DNA of 64,000 nucleotides from Halichoerus grypus (GCF_964656455.1 NC_135716.1:79894484-79958483); one strand, 5' to 3'. Shown: positions 22,421 to 34,095, numbered from the stretch's first letter. Notes: a model not told the origin generated them from the letters alone. A program made the numbers and translations.

Positions 22421-23138
22421 AAACAAGAGAAAATCAATGAAGAGATAGAGACAAGAAAGGAACAAAAGCTGAAAAATCTGTCTCTGAGGCAGACCACCTT
22501 ATTGTATGCAAGGAGCTCCAAAAATCTTTAAGAAGTACAAGTGAAAGGAAGAGATGAAGAGAAAGATGAGATAGGGTGGCAGAAAATTGTATATTAATTA
22601 TACTACAATTAAAAAAAGACTACCTTAAATAGACACATCAATAGACTGGACATAGACAAGAAAAAAAATTCAGTGAACTTGAAGACAAGTCAATACAAAA
22701 TTCCCAAACTGAAGAACAAAGAGAAAAAAATAATTAAAGAAATGAAACAGAATGTCAAGAACTCAGGAAAAATTATAAAGAAATAACATATGCATACAGG
22801 AATACCAGAAAGGAAGAAAGCAGAGAAAGAAACAGAAGAAATATTTGAAGTGGTAATGGCTGGGAATAGTCCAAAATTAATGACAAACACAAAATCACAA
22901 ATCTAGGAAGCTCAGAGAACACCAAGCAGGAAAAATACCAACAAAACTGTACCTATAGCATATCATCTTCAAACTACAAACAAACAAACAAAAAAACAAA
23001 GATAAAATCGTGAAAGAAACCATGTGTGGGGAAGGGCTGATACCATTATGCTTTACATATAAAGAACAAGAGTAATAATTGCATTGGATATCTCTTAGAA
23101 GTTATGTAAACAGAAGGGAATAAAGTAAAGTATTTAAA

Positions 23139-23335
23139 TTTTTTTTTTAAAGATTTTCTTTATTTATTTGAGAGAGAGAGAATGAGAGACAGAGAGCATG
23201 AGAGGGAGGAGGGTCAAAGGGAGAAGCAGACTCCCTGCCGAGCAGGGAGCCCGATGCGGGACTCGATCCAGGGACTCCAGGATCATGACCTGAGCCGAAG
23301 GCAGTCGCTTAACCAACTGAGCCACCCAGGCGCCC
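23139..23335 (-). mobile_element. Carnivore SINE, young subfamily, inside old L1
   Basis: Target-site duplications aagtatttaaa lie at 23,128-23,138 and 23,336-23,346. The body matches the SINE at 18,550-18,743 almost perfectly. It separates the coiled-coil part from the C-terminal part of the old L1 ORF1. Confidence 0.94.
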
Positions 23336-25558
23336 AAGTATTTAAAGTTTTTAAAGAAAAGAAAAAGAAAAAAACATCAACCTAGAATTCTGTATTCAGT
23401 AAGTTAATCTTTAAAAGTAAAGAAAGACTTTTACAAATGAAATGTAAGGGAAGGGAATTTGTTACCAGTAGACCTGCTTTGAAAGAAATGTTAAAAGAGG
23501 TTCTTGGAAAAGAAGAAAATAATATAGGTCTAAAATTGAGATCTACATAAAGAAACAGTGTTAGAGAAGGAATAATAAAATTAAAATAAAATATTTTATT
23601 TCAATAATTAATGACAGTTTCTTCAAGATAATAATAACAATGTATTGGATGGTTATAGCTTATGGATAAGTGAAATGAATGACAACAAAGTTGCAAGAGG
23701 TAGAAGGGAGGAATCGGGGATACTCTGTTATAAGGCACATTACTTCCCATAAGTGGTATTCTTTGAAACTGGACTTCAATTATTATAAATATATGTTGCA
23801 AACTGTATGGCACCCATTTAAAAAAATGATAATTGATTTGTTAAGAAAGAAAATGGAACCTATTAAATTTTAAATTAAAAACATAGAAGAAAGAAAAGAA
23901 CTAGAAGACAAAAACTAAAAACAAAAATAACATCAACAATAGAAGAGTTACAAATACAGTAAATATTAATCCAATAATATCACTTTAAATGTAAAAAGGT
24001 CCAAATACACCAATTAAAAGAGACTGTCAGAGGATTTAACAAGACCAAAAAAAAAAAAGCAATACCCAACTGTATGTTATCTACAAGTAACCTACTTTGA
24101 ATATAAAGACACAGATAGATTAAAAGTAAAGAAGTAAAGAATGTTATACCATGCTAATACTAATCAAAAGAAAGCTAAACTAGCTATATTAATTTCAGAT
24201 GTAGCACTCTTTGAGAAGAGAAAATTATGAGATAAACAGAAGCTTTACACACTCATAAGGTGTTCACTTCTTCAACATATAAAAACCCTAATGTATGCAA
24301 CTAACAACAGTGTTGAAGTAGATGACAAAAAAACTGACAGATCTTCAAGGAGAAATACACAAATAGTTGGAGATTTCAATATCCCTCTATCAGTAATGGA
24401 AAAATCTAGTATACATAAAATCACTCAGAATAAAGTTGAACAGAATTACACCATCAGTCAAGTAGATTTAATTAACATTTATAGAATAGAAACAGCAGAA
24501 TGCATATTGCCTTCAAGCTTACATAGAACATTCATGAAGATAGACCACATTCTGGACCATAAAAAATACTTTACCAAATTTAAATGAATAAAAATTACAA
24601 AAAGCATACTTCCAGACCACAAACAGAATTAAACTAGAAATCAATAACATAAAGATAGCTGTAAAATCCCAAACGACTTGAAGACTAAACAACACATTTT
24701 TAAATAACACATGGGTCAAAGAAATTTCAGGAGAAATTTTTAAATATTTTGAACTAAACAAAAATGAAAACATAACTTATCAAAATAGGTGGATACAGTG
24801 AAAGCCGTGCTTAAAGGGAAATTTATAGCATTGAATGCATCTTTTAGAAGAAAGACCTAAAATCAATAATCTAAGCATACATCTTAAGAAAGTAGAAAAA
24901 GAACAAATTAAATCTAAAGTAAGTAGAAGAATAGAAATATTATTGATTAGAACACAAATTAATGAAATTGAAGAAAAGGAAACAAAAATATATCAGTGAA
25001 AACAAAAGCTTGGCCATTAAAAAAAAATTAATAATCTAGCTAGACTAAGGAAAAAGGACAAAAATTACTAATATCAGAAGTGAAAGAGAAGACATCTTTA
25101 GAGATCCCACAGACATTAAAATGATGATAAATTAATACAATATATAACTTCATGTTCAAAAAATGCATAATTTAAATGAAATGGACCAATTCCTTGAAAG
25201 ACACAACCAATAGTAGATATTCTGAATAGACCTGTAACTGTTAAAGAAATTGAATCAATAATTAATAACCTTCCAAAACAGGAATAACCAGACCCAGATG
25301 GGTCCATTCACTGTTGAATCCAACAAACTTTTAAAGAAAAATTATACTAATGATTTAAAATCTGTTCCAGAAAATCAGAGCAGAGGGAATATTTCCTAGC
25401 TCATTTTATAAGACCATCATTACCCTAATACCAATAGTAGACAAAGTCAATACAAGAAAAGGAAAACTACAGACAAAAATCTCCATGAACATAAATGTAA
25501 AAATGTCCAATGAAATATTATTCCAAGTATGCAAGGTTTATCTAAAACTTAAACATTA

Positions 25559-25830
25559 CTTTCTCTCTGTCAAATAAAAAAAAAATCTTAAAAAAAAGGG
25601 GGAGGGCCCCTGTATGGCTCAGTTAGTTAAGCACCTGTCTTCAGCTCAGGTCATGATGCCAGGGTTCTGGGGTCAAGCCCCACTTCTGGTTCCCTGCTCA
25701 GCAGGGAGGCTGCTTCTCCCTCTCTCTCTCTGCCTGCTGCTCCCCCTGCTTGTGCTCTCCCTCTCTCTCTCTGTTAAATAAATAAATAAATAGTAAATAA
25801 ATAAATAAATAAATAAAAATAAATATCCTT
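25559..25830 (+). mobile_element. Compound SINE insertion: SINE tail fused to a complete SINE
   Basis: Perfect 15-base target-site duplications, aaaacttaaacatta (25,544-25,558 and 25,831-25,845), enclose two pieces. First comes 25,559-25,600, a SINE 3' tail alone (ctttctctctgtcaaataaa, then an A run and aatctta). Then comes 25,601-25,830, a whole SINE beginning ggagggcccctgtatggctc and ending in a long (TAAA)n tail. The whole unit sits in ORF2 of the old L1. Confidence 0.88.
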
Positions 25831-26944
25831 AAAACTTAAACATTAATATAATCCATCACATCAACAGGCTAAAGAAGAAAAATCACATGATCATAAGATA
25901 GATGCAGAAAAAGCATTTAACAAAATGCAACACGTGTTCATGATACAAACTTTCAGCAAACTAGGTATAGGAGGTACTTCCACAATCTGATAGAGAATAT
26001 CTACAAAATAACTTCAGACACATCATACTTAATAGTGAGAAACTGGATTTTTTCCCTCCTCAGATCAGGAACGAAGCATGAATGCCCCCTCTCAAAACTC
26101 ATATTTAACATTATACTGGAAGTCCTGGCTAATACAGTAAGACAAGAAAAGGAAATAAAAGGTATACAGGTTGTGAAGAAAAAGGTGGAAATGCCTTTCT
26201 TTGCAGATGACATGATTGTCTATGTAGAAAATAACAAGAAATCAACCAAAAACTCCTGAAATGAATAAACAGTTTTCAGGATATAAGGTTAATACGCAAG
26301 CATTAATTGTTCACCTATATACCAGCAATGAACAATAAAAATTTAAATTTAAAGTCACAACAGAGTTTATATCACCATCTCCATTTGAGGGAAACCACAA
26401 AACTCTAATGGGAAAAATCAAAGATACGATTAATGGAGAGGCATCCCATGACCATGGATAGAAAGACTTAATATTGTCAAGATGTTGGTTCTTTCCAAAC
26501 TGACCTAGATTCAATGCAATCTCAAAGTCCCAGCACATTATTTGTGAATATTGATGTGTTGATTGTAAAGTTTAAATGAAAAGACAAAAGACCTAAAATA
26601 GCCAACACAATATTGAAGAAGAACAAAGTTGGTGGACTGACATTACCTAGCTTCAAGACTTACTATATAGCTACTGTAAGCAACAGAGTGTGGCATTGGA
26701 AAAATCAATCAATGGGATAGAATTGAGAAACCAAAATAGACCAATGCAAATATAGGCAACTAATCTTTGAAAAAGTAACAAAGATAATTTAATGGAGAAA
26801 GGATAGTATTCAACATGGTCCTGGAATAACTGAACAACTACATGCAAAAACAAAGAAAACAACCTAGATATTGACTTTACATTTTTCACAAAAAGAAACT
26901 ACAAGGGGATTATTAGCCTAATTATAAAATAGGTAACTATAATT

Positions 26945-29000
26945 GAATGATTCTTATATTTACAAAGTTGTGTTACCATCATCTAACTCCAGAACATTTT
27001 TATCATGCACCCAAAACCCCATATCCATTGACAGTCAGTCCCATTCCCAGTCCTCCAGTACCTTTAAATCAGTAACCCACCTTCTGCCTTGATAGATTTG
27101 TTTATTCTTCATATTTTATATAAATGATATTATACTATATTTGGTGTTCTGTATCCAGCTTCTTTTGCTGAGCATGTTTTCAGGTTCATACATGTTTTAG
27201 CATGTTTCAGTAATTTATTTCTTTTTTATGACTGAATAATATTCAATTGTTTTAAAATTGATTTATCAGTTGATGAACATTTGTTTATATTTTTTGCTAT
27301 TATGAATAATGCTGCAGTAAATATCTCTGTACAGTTTTTGTACAGACAAATATTTTATTTTGTACATATCTAGGAGTAGAATTTTGGGTCGTATATAACA
27401 CTGGGTTTAATTTTTTGAGAAATTACCAAACTGTTTTCCAAAATGGCTGTATTATTTCACATTCCCATCAGCAACGTATAAAGGTGCTATAGTATTTTTT
27501 ATAGTTTTCATTTGATTAATAAACTAATCTTTTCCTTATTGTTTACTAAGAGTGTTATGTTGAATGGCTCTTGAATTTAACAAATGCTTTTAGAGCATCT
27601 ATTAAAATAATTGTATACATTTTTGTTGTATTAATTTAGTAAATTGCATTGATTTATTTTTTAAATTAAACTACTCATGCATTCATGGTATAAATCACAT
27701 TGGTTTTTTTAAGATTTATTTATTTATTTATTTATTTATTTTATTTGAGAGAGAGAGAGACAGAGAGAGCACAAGGAGGGGCAGAGACAGAGGGAGAAGC
27801 AGGCTCCCGCTGAGTAAGGAGCCTGATGTGGGGCTCAGTCCCAGGACCCTGGGATCATGACCTGAGCCAAAGGCAGACACTTAACCAACTGAGCCACACA
27901 GGTGCCTTAAATCACATTGGTTATTATTTTTTTTCCATGTTGCTTATTGGATAGGGGGAGACTTGCCAATTTTATTATACTCAATTTTATATTATATATT
28001 TATTACATTATTAGAATATTATATATTTTATTATTTATCACACTGACATGATCTTTCCAAAGAACCAACTTTTCCTTTGTTGATTTTTTTGATGCTGCTG
28101 CTACTGATGATAATATTTCATTAATTTCTGCATGTGTGGTATTGTCCTCTATTTACTTTTTGTTTGCTTGTTTGACTTGTAGTTCATTTTGCACCTTGTG
28201 GTGATAGATTGTTAGGTGTTGACTACACTTCTTGTTTATGTAACTAATGTAAGGCTATAAATTTCCCTTTAAATAGCTCATTAGTTGTATCACCCAGGCT
28301 TTGACATGTATTATCCTTATAATCCACCTTTAATTTCCACTGTGAGATATTCTTTGACCAATGTATTTTGAAAATTATGTGGTTAATTTGCAGGTAATTG
28401 TCATTTCTACTTACCATGTTTGTTATTGATTTCTAGTTTAATTTCACTGTGCTCAGAGAACATAATCTGAATTACTTCAATTCTTTGAAATAAATTGATG
28501 CTTATACAATGAACTTGCATATAGTTAGTTTTAGTTAGTGTTCTCTGTTTGAAAAACATTGACTTCTGATCTTACCGGGTACAGTGTCCAACGTATTTAA
28601 AGTAAATCAAGTTTATTAATTTCGTTATTCAATTCTTCCCTGTTCCTACTGATTTTTTAATCTGCTTGGTTTCTCAGCTATTCAAAAATATATATTAAGG
28701 TATTCTAGTATAATGTGTCCATTTCTCCTCATTCTGTCAGTTTTTGCTTTATATATATATATTTGGAGGTATGTTATTGGGTGCACACATAATTTAAGAT
28801 TATATTTGATTGAAGTCTTTATTATTATGAAAGTTCCCTCTTTATTTCTAGTAATTTATTTTTTTGTCTTAAGGTCAATTTTGTCTAACATTAGCATAGC
28901 TACCCAGTTTTCTTTCAGTTAATGTTTGCAGGTTATAGCTCATTCTAAATTTTCATTTCAACATTTTGTGTCCTTACATTTATTGTGCCTCATTCATAAG
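26945..29000 (-). mobile_element. Old LINE-1 ORF2, antisense
   Basis: Minus-strand sequence: 26,945-27,530 is the ORF2 C-terminus and 3' end of an old L1 (plus-strand words such as ttcccatcagcaacgtataa and tgaataatgctgcagtaaat are antisense L1). 27,540-27,700 and 27,910-29,000 correspond to RT and then endonuclease-side ORF2 (for example ccaatgtattttgaaaatta and actgtgctcagagaacataa). It faces the plus-strand L1M end to end at about 26,940. A SINE is inserted at 27,706. No frame is open for long. Confidence 0.75.
27706..27907 (-). mobile_element. Carnivore SINE inside antisense L1
   Basis: Perfect 15-base target-site duplications, taaatcacattggtt, lie at 27,691-27,705 and 27,908-27,922. The plus strand begins with the reversed tail, including an (ATTT)n run. 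Confidence 0.94.
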
Positions 29001-29105
29001 CCACATATTTTGGAGTCTGTGTGTGTGGTATGTGTGTTTCCTTGTTTGTTTAACATTGTTTTCCAGTCTGAGTATTTAGAGTACTTGGAGTGCTTAGTCC
29101 ATTTA

Positions 29106-29204
29106 TTTATTTTTTTTTTATTTTTTTATTTTTTTATTTTTATTTTATTATGTGATGTTAGTCACCATACAATACATCATTAGTTTTTGATGTGGTGATC
29201 CACG
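29106..29204 (-). mobile_element. Very short L1 3'-end insertion
   Basis: Target-site duplications agtccattta (29,096-29,105 and 29,205-29,214) bound a reversed poly(A) of about 40 bases (T with regular A) and about 55 bases of L1 terminus (plus-strand gttagtcaccatacaataca). It differs slightly from the usual terminus. Confidence 0.85.
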
Positions 29205-29281
29205 AGTCCATTTAAATATAATGGAATTATTGGCAATTGGTTTATATCTGCCATTTAGTATTTATTTTAAAATGTTTTTTA

Positions 29282-29490
29282 TTTTTTTTAATTTTTTTTT
29301 TAAAGATTTTATTTATTTATTTGACAGAGAGATGAACAGTGAGAGAGGGAACACAAGCAGGGGGAGTGGGAGAGGGAGAAGCAGGCTTCCTGCTGAGCAG
29401 GGAGCCCGATGCGGGGCTCGATCCCAGGACCCTGGGATCACGACCTGAGCCGAAGGCAGACGCTTAACGACTGAGCCACCCAGGCGCCCC
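29282..29490 (-). mobile_element. Carnivore SINE, near-consensus copy
   Basis: Perfect 15-base target-site duplications, ttaaaatgtttttta, lie at 29,267-29,281 and 29,491-29,505. The body includes gaagcaggcttcctgctgag and gatgcggggctcgatcccag and has few changes from the copies here. Confidence 0.95.
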
Positions 29491-29531
29491 TTAAAATGTT
29501 TTTTAAACTATTTTTTTAAAATATGACTGCT

Positions 29532-29850
29532 TGGGGCACCTGACTAGCTTACTCATTAGAGCATGCGACACCTTTTTTTTCAAATTTTTGTTTAAATTCT
29601 AGTTAGTATAACTAGACATGTAGTGTAATATTGGTTTCAGGAGTAGAATTTAATGATTCATCACTTACATACAACATCCAGTGCTCATCACAAGTGTCCT
29701 CCTTAATATCCATCATCCATTTAGGCTATCCCCTGTCCACCTCCCCTCCATCAACCCTTGATCTTGAGGTTATGAGTTCAATCTCATATGGGTATAGAGA
29801 TTACTTAAAAATGAAATCTTTTTAAAAAATGAAAAATAAAAAATAAAAAC
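29532..29850 (+). mobile_element. Old SINE split by an L1 3'-end insertion
   Basis: The head ggggcacctgactagcttac tcattagagcatgcgac occupies 29,533-29,570. The SINE resumes at about 29,757 with ttgatcttgaggttatgagt and ends in aaatgaaatctttttaaaaa. This internal sequence (tcttgatcttgaggtt) marks an older SINE type than most copies in the window. The intervening 185 bases are L1. Confidence 0.8.
29571..29756 (-). mobile_element. L1 3' end inserted in the old SINE
   Basis: Plus-strand sequence ttttttttcaaatttttgtt then ctagttagtataactagaca, and cagtgctcatcacaagtgtc, is the antisense of an L1 3' UTR related to but older than the family at 31,536. A T run (poly(A) in reverse) lies at 29,572-29,580. 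No clear target-site duplication remains. Confidence 0.75.
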
Positions 29851-30480
29851 ATGATTGCTATTAATCTGAAATGTCTATATTTTACCTTGATTGTTGAAGA
29901 GTATTTTTTAATGGGTATAGAACTTTGGTTGGCATCTTTAAAGAACCTTTTGTGTTTTCAGAGCCAATCTCACTGGCTTGTCTGCATCCAAGATTGCAGG
30001 TAATACCCCTCTTCTTTCCAAAAGATAGGCTTAACTTTTTGGCTTCCTACACTGAACATCTTCAAAGTTCAGCACATGTCTCAAGGAGGTAACAGACATA
30101 AGTTTGAGGCTTCATAAATCTTCACTTTATTTACACTAGCCACACCAGGCTCCAAAAAACTATGAACCTTTGCCTGGTCTTAGCCCAGATGCCCACATCC
30201 AGTTGGCTCAAAACAGCAAATTTACCCAGAAGAAAAGCAGGTGCCAATTTTCATCTCACTTCTGAAATGTTCCCTCCTCTCAGGATTTTACTCTTTTTAG
30301 TCCTTGTTATTTCTGAAGCTGTCTGATGCCTTTGCTATATAATTTTGGAAATGACCCAGCTTTTCCATTTGTTCTACAAGAAATATTGGCTCACTATTAG
30401 CTATCTACCTCATTAAAAATAACAGTGTCTCCACATTGTCTTAGTTATTTAAAACTTACATGACTATTAAGGAAGTATCA
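29851..30480. other. No gene seen; mostly unique
   Basis: No supported open frame. The first part (gattgttgaagagtattttt) might be old L1. Confidence 0.4.
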
Positions 30481-30499
30481 ACACAAGCATCTATGCTTT

Positions 30500-30688
30500 T
30501 TTTAAAAAAAAGTATTTATTCGAGAGAGAGAGAAGGAGAGAGAAGCAGGGGGAGGAGCAGAAGAGGGACAAGCTGATGCCATTCTGAGCTCAGAGCCTGA
30601 CACAAGACTCAATCTCAGGACCCTGAGATCATGACCTGAGCTGAAACCAAGAGTCCGAGGCTTAACCGACTGAGCCACCCAGGTGCCC
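30500..30688 (-). mobile_element. Carnivore SINE
   Basis: Target-site duplications cacaagcatctatgcttt (30,482-30,499) and cacaagcatttatgcttt (30,689-30,706) differ by one base. The body has the ctgagtccgaggcttaacc-type variant. Confidence 0.93.
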
Positions 30689-30706
30689 CACAAGCATTTA
30701 TGCTTT

Positions 30707-31518
30707 AAGAGAAGATATTTACAGCCAAAGTCAATCTCAGTAAATCACATATATATATATATGGGATAAAGAAGCTATGCCCGGATTTTCTTTGTACTGG
30801 CTCTGCCACTCTGTATCCCTGGGACATATTTTCCCATTCATGTCAATGGTTTCAAAAGTGGATTAATTTAACCCAATAATATTTAATATTTACATCTAAA
30901 CTCCTATACTTGACCAAAGTACAAGCTCTACAGAGTTGAAGAGGCATAACTACTTGACTTGAAAATGTGGAAAGAGAAAAACTGTTTGATCATAAGCCCC
31001 AAGTTACTCAGCTCGTGTCTTATTATTCATTAACTCTATTCATCTGTTTAATAAACTCCATAGATTACTTTGGGATTTAATCAAAAGCAAAATGAGGGAC
31101 TTGATTGTCCAGTATATTCTCTCCTAAATCCACACAGAACATGTATTTATTCCTAGCACTATTTGTAAAGGCAGATTGTAATGTTCCCTGGGAAGATGAC
31201 CAGCTATACAGAAGAGTTCAGTACTTTTGTATGGGAAATGACAAAGGGAATTAGGGATATTTAACATGGGTACATGATTTAAGCAAAATTAAAACTGTAA
31301 ATAGTTTAAAAGCTGCACATGAAAGTATAGATTGGATGTGTTTTATATTTTTCAAAGAGGTCAAGCTAAGACAAGGAGTAAAAGAGACATGGAGTCAGCT
31401 TTCATATTACCAAAGACTTTTAAAATATAATTAGATCTGTCTGAACATGGTTTAACTAAGTGCAATGGAGAATATATCATAATAGTAAAGACTCTGGGGA
31501 GAATACACATATTGCATT
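30707..31518. other. No gene seen; unique sequence
   Basis: Unremarkable AT-rich DNA with a short (TA)n at 30,751-30,763. Confidence 0.5.
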
Positions 31519-31535
31519 AGAGAATAGGTGTTTTA

Positions 31536-32401
31536 TTTTTTTTATTTTTTTTTGTAGTTCTATTTTTTTTTAATTTTTTTATTGTTATGTTAATCACCAT
31601 ACATTACATCATTAGTTTTAGATGTAGTGTTCCATGATTCATTGTTTGTGCATAACACCCAGTGCTCCATGCAGAACGTGCCCTCTTTAATACCCATCAC
31701 CAGGCTAACCCATCCCCCCACCCCCCTCCCCTCTAGAACCCTCAGTTTGTTTTTCAGAGTCCATCTTCTCTCATGGTTCGTCTCCCCCTCCAATTTCCCC
31801 CCCTTCATTCTTCCCCTCCTGCTATCTTCTTCTTTTTTTTTTTTTTGCCTTAACATATATTGCATTATTTGTTTCAGAGGTACAGATCTGAGATTCAACA
31901 GTCTTGCACAATTCACAGTGCTTACCAGAGCACATACCCTCCCCGTGTCTATCACCCAGTCACCCCATCCCTCCCACCCCACCCCCCACTCCAGCAACCC
32001 TCAGTTTGTTTCCTGAGATTAAGAATTCCTCATATCAGTGAGGTCATATGATACATGGCTTTCTCTGATTGACTTATTTCGCTCAGCATAATACCCTCCA
32101 GTTCCATCCACGTCGTTGCAAATGGCAAGATCTCATTCCCTTTGATGGCTGCATAATATTCCATTGTATATATATATACCACATCTTCTTTATCCATTCA
32201 TCTGTCGATGGACATCTTGGCTTTTTCCACAGTTTGGCTGTTGTGGACATTGCTGCTATAAATATCGGGGAGCACGTACCCCTTCGGATCCCTACATTTG
32301 TATCTTTGGGGTAAATACCCAGTAGTGCAATTGCTGGATCATATGGTAGCACTATTTTCACCTTTTTGAGGAACCTCCATACTGTTTTCCAGAGTGGCTT
32401 C
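31536..32401 (-). mobile_element. 5'-truncated carnivore L1, recent
   Basis: Perfect 17-base target-site duplications, agagaataggtgtttta, lie at 31,519-31,535 and 32,402-32,418. On the minus strand the insert carries about the last 100 codons of ORF2 ([21 protein letters not shown], 32,270-32,361), the 3' UTR and the standard terminus. It then has a poly(A) broken by tagaactac (plus strand gtagttcta at 31,554-31,562). It is close to the copy at 2,730-3,749 and appears young. Confidence 0.96.
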
Positions 32402-32796
32402 AGAGAATAGGTGTTTTAAAAAACAATCCTACTTATAATTGTCCTTGGAAAATACTGAAGGTAAAAAGTATTCCTGTAGGAGAAAAAAATAAAGTTAAGC
32501 TTGAACTAATGAAAGAAAAAATGGAAAATAGCTAAATCTTAAAATATTATAATTTATGAAAGAAATTTAAAAATCCTATTGAAGGGATATGATGGGGAGC
32601 AAGTATCAATAAGAGATTTGAGGTCTCTATAAACCGTGTGAAGCAGATTGTAGTTTAATGAAGTTTAATCAGATATTTATAGTGAAAGGATTCATTAAAG
32701 AGAATGAGTCCAGTTAATGGAAAATTAGGTTCTCTGAACAGTGCTATATGTAACATAGATGTTTGACCAAATTTAATGACTTTATCTTTTTTTAAT

Positions 32797-33282
32797 TCAA
32801 TTAACCAAGGTATAGTACATCTTTAGTTTTTGATATAATGTCCAGTGATTCTTTAGTTCTGTATACCCAGTGCTCGTCGTATCATGTGCCCTCTTTAATG
32901 CCCATCATCCAGTTACCCCATTCCGCCCCCACCCACCTCCCTTTCCACAACCCTCAGTTTGTTTCCAGGAGTCAAGAGTCTCATATGGTTTATCTCCCTC
33001 TCTGATTTCTTCCAATTCTGCCCCTCCCCCGCCTATTGTCCTCTGCACTATTCCTTATGTTCCACATATGAGTGAAATCGTATGATAATTATGTTTCTCT
33101 GATTGACTTATTTCACTTAGCATAATACCCTCCAGTTCCATCCATGTCAGTGTAAATGGTAGATAGTCATCCTTTCTGATGGTTGAGTAATATTCCATGG
33201 TATATATGAACCACATCTTCTTTATCCATTCATTTGTTGAAGGACATCTCGGCTCCTTCCACAGTTTGGCTATTGTGGACCA
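32797..33282 (-). mobile_element. 5'-truncated L1, older relative
   Basis: Perfect 19-base target-site duplications, gactttatctttttttaat, lie at 32,778-32,796 and 33,283-33,301. The antisense L1 3' UTR and ORF2 end (plus-strand ccagttccatccatgtcagt) differ from the copy at 31,536, suggesting a different subfamily. Confidence 0.94.
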
Positions 33283-33301
33283 GACTTTATCTTTTTTTAA
33301 T

Positions 33302-33898
33302 GGACTGCATCACTCCTGCTGGAAGTATAAATTAATATAGCTATTCTGAAAAGCAATGTGGTAATACACACCAGAGACTTTACAATAATCATAACTTCTT
33401 ACCCAGTACTTTCACTCTTAAAAATTTATTCATGGTTGAAAAATATGCCAAATATATGTAAAATTACATTTGTTACAGCTTTGCTTAGACAGTGAAATAC
33501 TGGATAAGTTCCAATTTCCAACAGTAAGGAATTGGTTCAAAATTTTCATATTCAATTGAATATATTGCAGTTAGAAAAGTATGCAAATGTTTATTTGTTG
33601 ACATTATTTATATATTTATATACAGTATGAATATAAGAGATATGATAACATAATATGACCATACATGAAAAGTAAAATAGTATGGAGAAGATGATTTCCT
33701 TTCAGTAAAAATAAGTTTCACTATATATTTTTAATGTATCTGAATGGTTAAAATCTGGAAGGATTTATATTAAAAAATTATCATTAATTCATTTTGAGTG
33801 TTATTTTACTCTTTGTTAATTTATGTTTTTTAATGTCTAGTTAACACTGCTTATATGACATTAAAGAAACACTTTTTCAATAATAAATTTCTACTTTA
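33302..33898. other. No gene seen; AT-rich
   Basis: The first half (gctattctgaaaagcaatgt; acccagtactttcactctta) looks like a diverged L1 ORF2 C-terminus on the plus strand, ending about 33,700. The rest is unique. Confidence 0.45.
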
Positions 33899-33910
33899 AA
33901 ACTGTTGCCT

Positions 33911-34095
33911 CAGGGTGCCTGGTGGCTCAGTGGGTTAAGCATCTGCCTTTGGCTCAAGTCATGATCCTGGAGTCCTGAGATTGAGCAGGTATCTAACTCC
34001 CTGCTCAGTAGGGAGTCTGCTTCTCCCTCTCCCTCTGCTCCTCCCCCCACTCATATTCTCTCTCTCTAACAAACACAATCTAAAAAAAAAAAAAC
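33911..34095 (+). mobile_element. Carnivore SINE
   Basis: Head gggtgcctggtggctcagtg, tail ctctctctctaacaaacaca then AATCT and poly(A). Target-site duplications aaactgttgcct (33,899-33,910) and aaactgttgtct (34,096-34,107) differ by one base. Confidence 0.92.

Larger units (their letters stand above)
22430..26930 (+). mobile_element. Old LINE-1 (L1M type) with ORF1 and ORF2, degraded
   Basis: Approximately 22,600-23,560 corresponds to ORF1: a lysine/glutamate-rich coiled-coil part, then a C-terminal part ending in a form of TSRPALKEMLKEVL near 23,465-23,510. ORF2 begins about 23,970. The endonuclease domain is recognisable at 24,360-24,560, with GDFNIPLS (24,373-24,396) and KIDHILDHKK (24,537-24,566). 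The RT box FADD is intact at 26,200-26,211, followed by MIVYVE. The C-terminal part runs to about 26,930 and no 3' UTR or poly(A) is visible. Stops and frameshifts are frequent. SINEs are inserted at 23,139 and 25,559. Confidence 0.85.

Noticed and set aside
22039..22521. A 160-codon open frame on the minus strand, one of the longest in the window
   Set aside because: It runs antisense through old L1-like sequence and ends inside a short L1 tail; no domain, no conserved motif. Chance.
26850..29000. Twin-priming (5' inversion) to explain the opposed L1 pieces
   Set aside because: The two pieces both contain ORF2 rather than complementary halves of one element, and there is no poly(A) or shared target-site duplication.
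29282..29490. tRNA-like sequence, considered as tRNA genes at the SINE heads
   Set aside because: The heads belong to SINEs with A-rich tails and target-site duplications; no intact cloverleaf was evident.
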